Assembly (NCBI GenBank): GCA_017450695.1 | Contig: JAFSTA010000199.1 | Coordinates: 1 to 44,308 of the forward strand | Direction of reading: 5' to 3' | DNA: 44,308 nt | DNA from: Kiritimatiellia bacterium | GTDB lineage: Bacteria > Verrucomicrobiota > Kiritimatiellia > RFP12 > UBA1067 | In this document: piece after piece, positions 1 through 8,965 of the stretch | Numbering within the stretch: the stretch's first letter is position 1 | Layout of the letters: each line of letters starts with the position of its first letter | Program-made: the position numbers and the translations under genes | The notes under the pieces: model-generated | Seen by the model: the letters and a program-made list of their open reading frames with translations, nothing else | The model's database searches: none | Told to the model about the DNA's origin: nothing

Positions 1-74
1 TAATCCCTGTTATGATAACTTCAAGCCCGTCTTTTGAAGGGTGGATTGGGCGGGGAATCCGCAAAGTATCTCCC

Positions 75-371
75 CTATGCCTCGTAGTCCAGGCAGAGAC
101 GAATTTCGGCGTAAGGACGGACGCGCTCGTTCGCGACGGCGACATGGGCCGGATGCGTGGCATACCCCTTCAAGGCGTCTTCATCCACGAACGAAGAATC
201 GAGCAGGAGGTCGGCGTTTGAACTGGGGAGTCCATGTGTCTGGACAACCAGTTCCACAATTCCCGGCACGACACCTTTCAATCCCTCCAGTCCAGACTTA
301 ATTTCCGCCTTGACCGTTTCCTTATCCTGAACCTCATCTTTCAGCTTCCATAGAATCATGTGCTTCACCAT
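75..371 (-). CDS. Dabb (stress-responsive alpha/beta barrel) family protein
   Basis: A 98-residue protein with the pattern of the Dabb family (PF07876): an N-terminal KHxxLWKLK strand, a central helix (about 18-32), a hydrophobic strand with a V-x-H motif, an SF/VDEDALxxYxxHPAHxxV segment (about 60-80) and a closing strand. Dabb proteins are small ferredoxin-like alpha/beta dimers. Their cellular role is mostly undefined and no catalytic residues can be claimed here. The start is supported by a GAGG ribosome-binding site a few bases upstream. The gene follows the DNA glycosylase gene on the same strand after about 85 bp, and that gap holds a short dispersed repeat, so co-transcription is possible but unproven. 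Confidence 0.85.
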   Translation of the reverse strand: MVKHMILWKLKDEVQDKETVKAEIKSGLEGLKGVVPGIVELVVQTHGLPSSNADLLLDSSFVDEDALKGYATHPAHVAVANERVRPYAEIRLCLDYEA

Positions 372-456
372 GTCTTACCTCATCCTTTCTTTTGCAGTCG
401 ATCTCAACCGCGGATTTCCGAAAAGCCCATTTCCGTGCGTCTCGTGTGTTCCGTGG

Positions 457-1011
457 TTAAAAATTCCTTCCAATCGCCTTGTAGGGTTTTCTCTCCTTCC
501 CCTCGACCAGTACAAACCGCCATTTCCGAGCCTGATCACGCAATGTCGCATAACTTATTCCGATGCGGCTCGTAGCAAGATAGCGATAACGGTTGCCGTC
601 GTCCTCCAACCAAAGTCGTTCTGAATGCGCGAACGGCTCGCGATTCAATGAACGGTCGATTTGAAGGAACTTGGTCAGTTTCCCCGGTCCGACATGATCC
701 TCGACCCCACGAATCAGGACGGCTTGCGGATTTCCGACAGCCCCGGTCACGACATTCAGAAGGTTGTGCATTCCGTAACAGAGATAGATGTAAGCAATTC
801 CCCCACCCTCATACATGGGCGCATTCCGCTGGGTCTTGCCACGGTGCGCATGACAGGCGGAATCGGATTCGCCGCAATACGCCTCCGTCTCCACGATCTT
901 TCCGCGCAACACCGTTCCGTCATCCAGACGACGGCACAACCATTTTCCGATCAACAACTTTGCACCGGTCACCGCATCACAGGAAAAATCCGTTTCCCGC
1001 AATCTTCTCAT
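457..1011 (-). CDS. mpg: DNA-3-methyladenine glycosylase (AAG/Mpg family)
   Basis: A 184-residue protein matching the AAG/MPG family (PF02245), which removes alkylated and deaminated purines as the first step of base-excision repair. Visible features are a KLLIGKWLCRR start, the catalytic-site strand KIVETEAYCGESDSACHA (about 38-55), the YEGGGIAYIYLCYGMHNLLNVV DNA-intercalation and catalytic region in two parts (about 66-90), and VLIRGVE followed by GPGKLTKFL. The open frame extends upstream to 1383, but that extension is low-complexity, overlaps the neighbouring gene and is unlike the family. The ATG at 1011, preceded by AAGGA at about 10 bases, gives the normal family length. The stop codon lies inside a short intergenic repeat phrase. 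Confidence 0.93.
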   Translation of the reverse strand: MRRLRETDFSCDAVTGAKLLIGKWLCRRLDDGTVLRGKIVETEAYCGESDSACHAHRGKTQRNAPMYEGGGIAYIYLCYGMHNLLNVVTGAVGNPQAVLIRGVEDHVGPGKLTKFLQIDRSLNREPFAHSERLWLEDDGNRYRYLATSRIGISYATLRDQARKWRFVLVEGKERKPYKAIGRNF

Positions 1012-1083
1012 CGTCCCAAAATCCTTTGCTAGCTTGACCGGCTTGTTACGCGTGTTGAGCCAGTTAAGCCGGTTAAGCGATAC

Positions 1084-1103
1084 GGACGCGACGAAGCGCG
1101 TCC
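1084..1103. repeat. REP-like hairpin (GGACGCG/CGCGTCC)
   Basis: A 7-bp perfect inverted repeat, GGACGCG with CGCGTCC, and a 6-base loop, followed by TCCC. The same design recurs at about 9444-9465, and inside genes at 35980-35999, 37778-37796 and 41635-41654. It lies in the 160-bp gap between the glycosylase and the small secreted-protein gene. Confidence 0.6.
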
Positions 1104-1171
1104 CTCCCGTGTACCCAACCACCCAACAACCTGACCACTGAACCACTCGACCTGGCGCGAAGCCTCCCCTA

Positions 1172-1660
1172 CTATTCGAAAACGCCATCCACCACCGTGA
1201 TGACACTGGCATCATGCATATCGCAGTAAAAGCGTCCGACAACCGTGATGGTTGAATTCGTCTTGGGGAAGTCGGTCGGCCAAGCCAGCTTGTCGCGCAT
1301 GGCGAACTCGATGCCTTGCGCACAACACGCGGTCGCGTCCCGGATGATACAGTGGAATTTGCGCACCGGCTGTCCATCGTCATCTTCCCCTACTGAGGTC
1401 GAGAAAGCCCCACGCATCCGAACGGTCTTGCCGTCGTATTTATAGCCGTTCGAAAGGATATTGAAAACCTCTGCATAGACCATTGTGGCACTGAGACGGC
1501 TGAGATCGACATCAACCTTGGCGGGCTTGGCTGGTTTTTGCACGGCGGCTGGTGGAGCGGCTGTCTCGGCGGCAAAGGAAAACGGCACATCAAGATTCAA
1601 AACCAATCCGAACATCAGGAACGAGAACCATACGAACCGGGAAAGGAAGAAAGTCTTCAT
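1172..1660 (-). CDS. Small secreted Cys-Cys protein of the metal-transport operon
   Basis: A 162-residue protein with an N-terminal signal peptide (MKTFFLSRF, a hydrophobic stretch, then FAAE). A Pro/Ala/Lys-rich linker follows at about 30-47. The rest is an OB-like beta domain containing YDGKTVRMRG, a CIIRDATACCAQGIEF segment with adjacent cysteines, and a TVVGRFYCD strand. The adjacent cysteines and the order of segments recall the C-terminal domain of YcgQ/DUF1980 (TIGR03943) proteins, which also occur beside zinc systems. I treat that as a weak resemblance only. The ATG at 1660 overlaps the permease stop codon by four bases (ATGA), a sign of translational coupling. A role in periplasmic metal handling is inferred from the operon. 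Confidence 0.75.
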   Translation of the reverse strand: MKTFFLSRFVWFSFLMFGLVLNLDVPFSFAAETAAPPAAVQKPAKPAKVDVDLSRLSATMVYAEVFNILSNGYKYDGKTVRMRGAFSTSVGEDDDGQPVRKFHCIIRDATACCAQGIEFAMRDKLAWPTDFPKTNSTITVVGRFYCDMHDASVITVVDGVFE

Positions 1661-2514
1661 AATTTTTTCTCCGCGCAGAAGAATCCGATCAAACGGAAAA
1701 CAAGGAAGACGGCAATGTTCATCGCCACAATCGTAGAACCGACAGGCGTTCCTGCCAGAATGGAAATCAGCATACCGGTAACGGCGCAGAAAACGGAGAG
1801 ACAGGCGGAGGTAATGGTGACGGAAAGGAAACTCTTGCAAATCGCCATCGCGGAAAGAACGGGGAAAATCACGAACGCGGAGATCAGCAACGCACCTACG
1901 AGATTCATCGCGAGGACAATCACCACAGCAATGAGTACAGCCAAAAGAAGGTTGAAGAACCCCGTCCTGACGCCACTCGCCTGAGCAAAGGTTTCATCAA
2001 AAGTCAACGCGAAGATCCGATTGTAAAAGAAAACAAAGGCGAGGAGGACAACGACTGACAACGCGACACAAAGAATCACATCCGTTTTCGAAAGCGTCAG
2101 GATAGAAGTTGATCCGAAGAGCGTGCCGCAGACATCTCCCGAAAAGTTTGCCGAAGGCGAGAATTTGCTTAAAAGCAGGTAACCGACCGCAAGAGAACCC
2201 ACGGCAAGCATGGCAATGGCGGCATCCCCTTTGATCTTACGCTTTTCTCCGCCATGCAAGAGAAGAACGGCGCAGATGATCGTGGCGGGAAGAACCAGAA
2301 ACATATTGTTGCTCAACCCGAAGATCGCGGCGACAGCCATCACGCTGAACGCGACATGGGAAAGACCGTCCCCGATGTATGAGAAACGGCGCAACACGAG
2401 CGGAACGCCGAGGAGCGAGGCACACAAAGCGATGAGCGTACCCGCTACAAGCGCATTTTGTACGAAGGGGAAAGCCAGATATTGGCCAAGCGTCTGGAAA
2501 ACACCTTCTTCCAT
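1657..2514 (-). CDS. Metal ABC transporter permease, ABC-3 family (ZnuB/MntB type)
   Basis: A 285-residue integral membrane protein of the ABC-3 family (PF00950), which imports Zn2+, Mn2+ or Fe2+. It has about eight hydrophobic helices and the family signature PLVLRRFSYIGDGLSHVAFS near residues 37-57. GDGLSH is the typical conserved core, and the VGALLISAFVIFPVLSA segment lies near the C-terminus. The ATG at 2514 abuts the ATPase stop codon (TAAATG) and the 3' end overlaps the next gene, so the three genes form a tight operon. No substrate-binding lipoprotein is present in the window. The metal cannot be told from the sequence. Confidence 0.92.
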   Translation of the reverse strand: MEEGVFQTLGQYLAFPFVQNALVAGTLIALCASLLGVPLVLRRFSYIGDGLSHVAFSVMAVAAIFGLSNNMFLVLPATIICAVLLLHGGEKRKIKGDAAIAMLAVGSLAVGYLLLSKFSPSANFSGDVCGTLFGSTSILTLSKTDVILCVALSVVVLLAFVFFYNRIFALTFDETFAQASGVRTGFFNLLLAVLIAVVIVLAMNLVGALLISAFVIFPVLSAMAICKSFLSVTITSACLSVFCAVTGMLISILAGTPVGSTIVAMNIAVFLVFRLIGFFCAEKKL

Positions 2515-3186
2515 TTACTCCCCTCCCCGCAACAGCTGGTCGGCGGTGCCGAAGCACGGCGTCTTCCCCAACCGAAGAAAATGCTTCGCCTCCGCACGCG
2601 CGCCAAACAGGTCGTGCGTCACCATCACAATCGTCATCCCTTCCCGGTTCAGTCTGCGAATGAGTTCGTAGAGCGATTCCGTGGCCTGCGGATCGAGACT
2701 CGCGGTCGGTTCGTCAAGCAGGAGCATCCGATCTCCCGCGCAAAGCGCCCGGCAGAGCAGCGTTCGCTGTTGCTGACCGCCAGAAAGTTGACGATAACAC
2801 TTTTTCGCGAGGGATTCAATTCCCAGCCGCACCATGTTCTTGCGCGCCACGAGCTTTTCCCGACGAGAATAAAACGGACGCCAACCGATCCGGTTCTGGA
2901 AACCCGATAAGACAACCTCAGTGACAATCGCGGGAAAATCTTTTTGCAAGGCAGTCTGTTGCGGGAGATAGCCGATGTGAGAGGGTTCGAATCCCTCGCC
3001 AAACTCAATCGTTCCGGAGATAGCCGGAAGCAATCCGAGCAAAGTCTGGACCAAGGTCGATTTGCCCGCGCCGTTTTCGCCGACGATGCAGAGATAATCC
3101 CCCTGCTCCACCTCGAAGGACAACGCGGAGGAAACCGGATGGACTCCGTACCCGACAATCAAATCTTTACACCGCAAACAAAACAT
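2515..3186 (-). CDS. Metal ABC transporter ATP-binding protein (ZnuC/MntA type)
   Basis: A 223-residue ABC ATPase: Walker A GENGAGKST (about 36-44), a Q-loop at YLPQQ, signature LSGGQQQR, Walker B MLLLDEPT and the H-loop THD. It precedes the ABC-3 permease with no gap, so it is the energising subunit of that importer. The frame extends upstream to 3426, but the extra 80 residues lie in repeat-rich DNA and are not family-like. The ATG at 3186 gives the usual N-terminus (MFCLRCKDLIVGYG). A GGAA-type ribosome-binding site is only moderate. The coding strand includes a T-arm-like palindrome at 2981-2997 that I consider a coincidence. Confidence 0.92.
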   Translation of the reverse strand: MFCLRCKDLIVGYGVHPVSSALSFEVEQGDYLCIVGENGAGKSTLVQTLLGLLPAISGTIEFGEGFEPSHIGYLPQQTALQKDFPAIVTEVVLSGFQNRIGWRPFYSRREKLVARKNMVRLGIESLAKKCYRQLSGGQQQRTLLCRALCAGDRMLLLDEPTASLDPQATESLYELIRRLNREGMTIVMVTHDLFGARAEAKHFLRLGKTPCFGTADQLLRGGE

Positions 3187-3851
3187 CACACCATTCCAAG
3201 TGTCCCCTGCCCATCGAACATCCGATAATTCTACGGCAGACGAAAAAAATAGTATAAAGAAATTTTGAGTCTCGGTCAATCCCACTTCGATCAGGTCAGA
3301 AGTATCGGGCGCATCTGTATAATTCAAACTAAAATCCTCTGTTGAGATATTTGTTGAGCCACAAAGATCACGGAGATCACAAAGAAATGAAGGCTGGATA
3401 GGAAGAATATCGGCACTCCGGAACAAGACGCTCTTTCACTATTTGGGTGAGCAGCTTTTCTGTTGTAACCGTGTGAGTTTGGGAGCGAATAGCCTTTGTT
3501 TTCGGGTCTTTCTCTGCGTACTTTGCGGCTCTCTGCGGCTCCGCGTGAGAACCCAAACGAGGAATCTAGGTTCAACAAAGGTCTGCCGTGTTTAAACCCA
3601 GAAGTTTTATGTCATGGTCTCACGCCAAGTTCGCCAAGTACGCGAAGTGCCCGCCTTCCTTCCCTTTGCGAACTTTGCGTGAGGTTCAATCTCCGCGTTC
3701 GGTATCGCAGGTATCTACATGGATCACGGTGAAAAACGCAGATGCGCCCAGAAGTATCGGAGTATCGTGGCGCATCTCTGTCATTCACCGCCGGTTCTTT
3801 TGACCCTCATGTACATTCCCGCTTCCAGCGCAGGGTGGGCTTATTGCTTTC
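3187..3851. other. 665-bp intergenic region of degenerate dispersed repeats
   Basis: No convincing gene. The DNA contains phrases built on CTTTG/GCG/CTGCG units, at about 3500-3560 (ctctgcg, tactttgcgg, ctctgcgg) and 3613-3690 (gccaagttcgccaag and ctttgcgaactttgcg), plus a ccgtgatctttgtgg-type phrase at 3358-3392. The same kinds of phrase recur in other gaps and once inside the giant gene. The promoter of the metal-transport operon must lie at the left end, but I could not identify it with confidence. Confidence 0.6.
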
Positions 3852-4571
3852 TCATTTCGCCTGTTTCTTCGCGTTGGCAAGTGCTTTCTCGATGCGTGCG
3901 AGTGCGCTTCTGGAAAGTAGCGTGCGCGCTGGATCGGGAATCGACTCGCCAAAAAAATTGCAAAGCTCCTTCTCGCTTGCGTTCATGGCAAACTTCTCAA
4001 GTTCTGCTTTGATGATCGGATGGTCTTTGCCCATTGAGATCGCCGACCATTGCGCCGCACTCGCGGTCAAGTCAATGGGCGCATTTTCAGGGAAGACCAT
4101 GCCGCCTCGTGTGATGACCATTCTCGGTGCAGTTTCGTCGCCTGTCGCGAGAAAATACCCCCAGAAAAAGTCGAGGTTGCCCGGGGTTATCGTCTCAGGG
4201 TTATCGCCAACGAGATCGGAAAACTTCATCCCATTCAGCGCCTTACCGATGACCTTCGCCATCCATTTGGCCTTCAGTCCGTTTCTCGCCGTCTCCCAAA
4301 TATCTCTTTTGTCGAGCGACTTCGAAACCGCGCCAAAGTAAAGCCCGGACATGGGCATGATAACCGAAGGATTCTTTTCAGCCGTCGTCACGACGTATGG
4401 AATTCCTGCTATCACCTTTTCGACATTCGGTTGGCGATAATAGACATCTATCAGTTTCTCAAATGCGGCGTCCTGATGGTTTGGCTGCATGGGATCGCGT
4501 ACCTGCACACATCCGCTTGCCAAGGTCAACACGCCGACAACGAGAACCCGAATCAACTCTTCCGCTTTCAT
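3852..4571 (-). CDS. Predicted lipoprotein of unknown function
   Basis: A 239-residue protein starting MKAEELIRVLVVGVLTLASGC. The hydrophobic stretch followed by LASGC is a clear type II (lipoprotein) signal, so the mature protein should begin at Cys21 and be membrane-anchored. The remainder is soluble and mostly helical, with no cysteine cluster or catalytic motif that I recognise. The C-terminal about 25 residues form a basic amphipathic helix (LARIEKALANAKKQAK). I chose the ATG at 4571 because it places the signal correctly; an in-frame start 11 codons upstream is possible. No operon partner is evident, since the neighbours are more than 200 bp away. Confidence 0.7.
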   Translation of the reverse strand: MKAEELIRVLVVGVLTLASGCVQVRDPMQPNHQDAAFEKLIDVYYRQPNVEKVIAGIPYVVTTAEKNPSVIMPMSGLYFGAVSKSLDKRDIWETARNGLKAKWMAKVIGKALNGMKFSDLVGDNPETITPGNLDFFWGYFLATGDETAPRMVITRGGMVFPENAPIDLTASAAQWSAISMGKDHPIIKAELEKFAMNASEKELCNFFGESIPDPARTLLSRSALARIEKALANAKKQAK

Positions 4572-4790
4572 TTCATTCTCCAAGATTCCACCCCGCCGAG
4601 ACATCGGAATACCAACACGGCTAAAGTGAGGATGAGCATATCACATCACGATCTTACCGTCAGGCTGTGCCTGGCAGAAATTGGTGGAATTGGGGGTCAA
4701 CGAATGACGACAATGATCACAGAGATACGCCTCTGCAAGTTTAGATGGGGCGGAACCAGCGTTTCACGCAGAAGCGGCTTGACTGCAGTT

Positions 4791-6977
4791 CTAGGCTACA
4801 CGGAAACCGACGGCGGCTGTCGTGTGGGAGGAGCGGCGGGTGCGCGACTCCTTTTCCAATTCGCTGAGGCGGATTGCGTTGGTTACGTCCTCGCCCAAGT
4901 AGTAGAGGGACTGGCGAACCGTACGGAAATCACCGGGCGAAATATCCGGAATCGCATCGAGGCGTGCCTGTTCCTCCGCTGTCAGCGGGGTCTGGAAGAA
5001 ACGCTCAAAGAAGATGCGCTTGCCCTGCGAGTCCAGATAAGAGAACTCCAGCTTGAAGGTGAAGCGGCGGAGGATGGCGGGATCGAGTGAGGTGAAAAAG
5101 TTCGTCGCCCCGATCATCACCCCGGAGAAATTCTCCATCTGGTAAAGCAGCTCGTTCACCTGCGAAACCTCCCACGAATGGCGGGCGTTTCCACGATTCT
5201 GGACCATGCCATCCAGCTCATCCAGGAAGAGAATCGCTTTGGACGCCTTGGCGTCGGCAAAAGCATCGCGGATACGATCCTCCGTACCGCCGACATACTG
5301 ATCAAGCAGATCAGAACCCATCTTCACGACCACCTGCGTCTGAAGCATGGCGCCGAGGTACTTGACATACTCTGTCTTTCCCGTTCCGGGAGGCCCCCAC
5401 AGAAGGATGTTCATGCGGGGACGGTCGGTGGATTGGGAGAGCAGCGGATTGTCGTTCTCGGACTGGAAACGACGGATTGCGCCAAGAATCCGGTCGAGTC
5501 CCACATCACCCTTGATGGAAAGGCCGTCAAGGGAGTAGTCGCTCGAGGGAGAAAGAGAGCCGTTCTGCACGGAACGTCCCATCAGTTCGCAGTGCGACTT
5601 CATGAACGTCTCGATCAGCGTACCGACACGTTTCGGTGACGGTTGGAGGCGGTTGACATTCTCCAGTACCAGCGAGATGCCGCCGGCACTCGTATCGTAG
5701 CGCATGGCAAGTTGCTTCAGGGTGCTATCCGAGATCATCCCGGTCATCTTGAACTTCTCGATGTTGTTTTCCCAGATATGGCAACGTTGCTCACCGGAGA
5801 GCGCGCGAAAGCAGATGGAGTAGTCGAAGCGGCGCCGGACGGAGGGATCCATCTCCCCCGGATCGGTGTTGGAGATCCAAATCGCGGGCAACTTCATCGA
5901 ATCGAGAATCGAATTGATCACGCCCTTTTCTGACCCGCGCATGTACGTGAGGGTAGCTTTTGTGCGAAGCAGTTCATCCGCCTCGTCAATGATAAGGACC
6001 GCATCCGTTCCGCAGTTGTGTTCGTTAAAAATCTGAATACCCGCGAGACGGGTCGCCGCAGAAAAATTCGTTCCGTCTCCCTCGCCGAGGAGGAGGTCGA
6101 AAGACTGACGCCGTACCTTCTCGACCAAGGCGTGGGCAAAGCTGGTCTTCCCCGTTCCCGGCACACCATAGAGAAGGATGTTCAGCTTGCAGTTACCCTT
6201 TTGGCGCGCGTTCAGCATCTCGCACAGAAGAGTTCCGTCGCGATCCGCAAGCGCACCGAAGAAATTCCAAGGAAGCGTCTCGCCGGTATAACGCCGGTAG
6301 TAACGATCCGCCAACGGGGAAGAGTCGAATCCGGAGAAATAACCACCGAAATCCCCATTGTTAAAAAAGTAGTTATCAAGAATGCAGTTGTAGCGGCGGA
6401 GTTTTCCCTGCTTGCTCAGTGCGCACACGACATCAGGGTATGGACGATCGACCGCCATCGCGTAGAAGTCGGCGATTTGCGTGTCGCGTTCCGAATCATT
6501 GGGGAATTCGCAAAGCATGGTCTGGGAACGAAGATACACCAGAAGAAGAATCTCGCGTTCCAGTTCGGAGAGATTCAGGAACTCGCACAGGCGCTTGAAG
6601 CGACGCGCGAAGACACGATCCGCATCCGTGTCTTTCTGGATTTTCGTCTTCACAATTTTATCACAGGCGTTCAGCAGCATGGTTTTGCAACGCTGGCGAA
6701 GATTCGACTCGTTCCAAACCGTATTCAGCATGAAGTAAGCGCCGTCCGTATCCAATTCCAACGGGGAGCTTTTCGCCTCCATCAACGGCTTCAGCTCCTT
6801 TTCGGGAAAAGTTTCCAAAATGAGAATCGCGATGTCATCACGTGACATGTAGGCGCAAATCGGGAAGAAAAAATCTGTTTCCTCCACTGTCCCCTGATAG
6901 TTTTTGGTTAGGTTCTTCCAGAAGCGGAATGCGTGTCGTAACGCAACCGTCCGTCGTTCGTTTTTGTAGCCTTCCAT
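4791..6977 (-). CDS. Tandem AAA+ ATPase (two AAA modules)
   Basis: A 728-residue cytoplasmic protein with an N-terminal helical domain of about 250 residues and two AAA+ modules. Module 1 has Walker A GVPGTGKT (271-278), Walker B AVLIIDEADE (about 326-335), sensor 1 WISNTD and an arginine-finger region VRRRFD. Module 2 has Walker A GPPGTGKT (528-535), Walker B AILFLDELDG (about 581-590), sensor 1 ATN and ILRRF. It has no protease, DNA-binding or transmembrane segment. The double-AAA layout resembles Cdc48/ClpA-type remodellers, with module sequences closest to the classical AAA clade. The substrate is unknown and the N-terminal domain was not recognised. An AGGTGG ribosome-binding site precedes the ATG. 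The gene is isolated on both sides. Confidence 0.88.
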   Translation of the reverse strand: MEGYKNERRTVALRHAFRFWKNLTKNYQGTVEETDFFFPICAYMSRDDIAILILETFPEKELKPLMEAKSSPLELDTDGAYFMLNTVWNESNLRQRCKTMLLNACDKIVKTKIQKDTDADRVFARRFKRLCEFLNLSELEREILLLVYLRSQTMLCEFPNDSERDTQIADFYAMAVDRPYPDVVCALSKQGKLRRYNCILDNYFFNNGDFGGYFSGFDSSPLADRYYRRYTGETLPWNFFGALADRDGTLLCEMLNARQKGNCKLNILLYGVPGTGKTSFAHALVEKVRRQSFDLLLGEGDGTNFSAATRLAGIQIFNEHNCGTDAVLIIDEADELLRTKATLTYMRGSEKGVINSILDSMKLPAIWISNTDPGEMDPSVRRRFDYSICFRALSGEQRCHIWENNIEKFKMTGMISDSTLKQLAMRYDTSAGGISLVLENVNRLQPSPKRVGTLIETFMKSHCELMGRSVQNGSLSPSSDYSLDGLSIKGDVGLDRILGAIRRFQSENDNPLLSQSTDRPRMNILLWGPPGTGKTEYVKYLGAMLQTQVVVKMGSDLLDQYVGGTEDRIRDAFADAKASKAILFLDELDGMVQNRGNARHSWEVSQVNELLYQMENFSGVMIGATNFFTSLDPAILRRFTFKLEFSYLDSQGKRIFFERFFQTPLTAEEQARLDAIPDISPGDFRTVRQSLYYLGEDVTNAIRLSELEKESRTRRSSHTTAAVGFRVA

Positions 6978-7634
6978 TTTTCCACCTCTTTGTTTCTCCC
7001 GGCCCCATTGCCAGAAGACATGTTACAACCTGATTCAGTAAAATACGCTCACGCATTCTGTATGCCAAGACCGTGACGAAATGATTTCCGCGTAATCGCA
7101 TGATGAAAACCAAGAGGAAATGCCGACAATCCCAAACAAACACCCAAACAATGCCTGGATTCACTGATTCTGCATGCAGAATCAATCGCAACCGTATTTA
7201 TTGGGTTTTCTAATTCCTATCTGAAATTCTCGAAGAATTCGGACGATGGAGAAACCTGCGTGAGGAAGTGAAACGGCGAACATGCGGTCGTAGGCGACAC
7301 GCGGGACACGAGACATGAGACGAGTCCCAGTGTCGCTTCTCAGCCTCTCAACTTCCCCGCTTTTCAGCTGGTTGCTCGAAGCACCTCACTCGCCTTTCCA
7401 TTCTCGTGTATCGTATAGCGCGGGGGCGGACCAACCATCGCCACGATTGCACTTGTCGGCGAAAAGTCTTTGTTTTCACCCTCTGCGGCAGATTCCGTGT
7501 ATTCCGTGTGGTCCGTGGTTATTTCAAGCATTGCGGCTACGACGAGGCGTGACCATTCCATATTCCGTGTGTACCGTGGTTTTCAAATTGTCCAATAGAG
7601 GAATCTAGGTTCGACCGACTTTCGAACCATCGTC
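6978..7634. other. Intergenic region with dispersed repeat modules
   Basis: No gene seen. It holds a module with cttctcagcctctca and cagctgg at 7336-7390, then repeated nnCCGTGTnnTCCGTGG phrases at 7490-7530. A composite module at 7561-7610 runs from TATTCCGTGTG through CAAATTGTCCA to GAGGAATC. The last module recurs at 42768-42812, again directly upstream of a promoter-like sequence and a secreted-esterase gene, and in part at 8983-9009. Confidence 0.55.
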
Positions 7635-7663
7635 TTGACACGATCTGTGGAATCCGTTAGACT
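7635..7663 (+). promoter_or_regulatory. Sigma-70-type promoter of the esterase gene
   Basis: TTGACA (a perfect -35) at 7635-7640, a 17-bp spacer, then TAGACT (4 of 6 matches to the -10 consensus) at 7658-7663. Transcription would begin near 7670 and leave a leader of about 65 nt before the GAGGAG ribosome-binding site and ATG. Confidence 0.65.
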
Positions 7664-7735
7664 GAAATTCGTTTTGAGAACATCAGACAGTGGGATCGGA
7701 AGTGGTTTTCACTTCCCTCACCACGAGGAGAATCG

Positions 7736-8965
7736 ATGATGAAAAATTGCTTTTGGGCACTTGTCCTTGCTTATTCCGTAACTTGTTTCGCCGGAACGGA
7801 GGCGCCGTCATTGACCTACGAAACGCCGTTCCCCGGACTGAACGCGGGACGGATTTATTACTTCGTCCCCAAAGGCCTCGACCTTTCAAAACCAGCTCCC
7901 CTACTCATCTTCATGCATGGCGGGAACAAGAAGTCTCCGGACAACTCGCCGGAAAAGTATTTGGATCTCAAGACGGGCACGATGATGCCGACGTTGTATG
8001 ATGCTCCGTTTATCGTAGCCGCCCCATCTGCACCTCTCCTTCCACCGGAGGTTTCTAAGAAGAATTCTCGCTGGTGTCAGGAGGGAGCCACGAAATACAT
8101 CGATGCAACCATTGATGACGCGTGCAAGAAATACAAAATCGATCGTGAGCGCGTCTTCCTGGGCGGACACTCGATGGGTGGGTTCGGTGCCTATCACCTG
8201 TCGCAACTCATGGCCGACAAGCTGGCAGGCGTGTGGATGAGCGCAGGAGCCTGGTATCTTGCGGACTTCCGTTCCCTGCTCGGCACGCCGGTCTTTATCA
8301 TGCACGGGAAAAACGACTGTTCCCCTCTGAAAGAATTTGTGATCGGTACCTCGTCAGGCAAGGGGCGCCCGCATCACTGGACGGGTGTTTCCTACGCGCG
8401 CGCGGCTCATGAACTGATGACCAGGTACGGGATCGAGCACGTGTATGCCGAACATGCGGACGGGCATTCAATTGCCAGTCCTGGCGCGACGAACGCCACG
8501 GTTCGTTTCATGGAATGGACGAAGGACAAACGTCGCGCGCCGTATGCTCGCAAAACGGCTCTCATCACACCTTGCGGTTCCTGGCATCCGACAGCCGAAC
8601 CCGTGAAAAAGGCGCGTTGGCTGGAACTCATCGAAGCGATGGATGGAAAAATCATGATTGACGCGATCCAACTTCAGGGGCCGACGGTAGCTACCGTACC
8701 GGAAGATCTCGCGAAGCAGAGCTATACGCTGGAGAAACGTCCTGTCGAACATGGCGCCCGGATTATCGCTGAAAATCTCGGTAGTAACCGGTTCAAGGTC
8801 GAGACCGAGAACGTCAAACGTTTTGCGATCCTGCTTGCCCCACAGATGGGGGACCTAGCCAAGCCGTTCTCCGTCGAGCTGAACGGAAAGGAAAGGACGA
8901 TCCAAGCCGAACCGCTGGCAAACACGCCCGATTACACAGCGCGACTCGTGGTTACGATTCCGTAA
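7736..8965 (+). CDS. Secreted alpha/beta-hydrolase esterase (PHB-depolymerase/CE1-like)
   Basis: A 409-residue protein with a signal peptide (residues 1-19, ending CFAG) and an alpha/beta-hydrolase fold. The oxyanion-hole region is LLIFMHGGN (about 56-64). The nucleophile elbow is GGHSMGG with Ser146, the acid is probably Asp194 in HGKNDCSP, and the base His244 is in HADGHSI. The arrangement resembles the polyhydroxybutyrate-depolymerase/feruloyl-esterase group (CE1). The C-terminal about 130 residues form a beta-rich extension of unknown role. The substrate is unknown; a polysaccharide acyl ester is likely given the neighbourhood. GAGGAG lies 5 bases before the first ATG and 8 before the second (7739), so either may be the start. 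Confidence 0.85.
   Translation: MMKNCFWALVLAYSVTCFAGTEAPSLTYETPFPGLNAGRIYYFVPKGLDLSKPAPLLIFMHGGNKKSPDNSPEKYLDLKTGTMMPTLYDAPFIVAAPSAPLLPPEVSKKNSRWCQEGATKYIDATIDDACKKYKIDRERVFLGGHSMGGFGAYHLSQLMADKLAGVWMSAGAWYLADFRSLLGTPVFIMHGKNDCSPLKEFVIGTSSGKGRPHHWTGVSYARAAHELMTRYGIEHVYAEHADGHSIASPGATNATVRFMEWTKDKRRAPYARKTALITPCGSWHPTAEPVKKARWLELIEAMDGKIMIDAIQLQGPTVATVPEDLAKQSYTLEKRPVEHGARIIAENLGSNRFKVETENVKRFAILLAPQMGDLAKPFSVELNGKERTIQAEPLANTPDYTARLVVTIP

Noticed and set aside
2981-2997. T-arm-like sequence GAGGGTTCGAATCCCTC, as in a tRNA or an integrase attachment site
   Set aside because: It lies inside the metal ABC ATPase gene, no acceptor or anticodon arm can be placed around it, and the codons fit the ATPase.
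6838-7191. 117-residue minus-strand frame at the 5' end of the AAA+ gene
   Set aside because: It overlaps the AAA+ gene out of frame and has no motif; the AAA+ start with AGGTGG is well supported.
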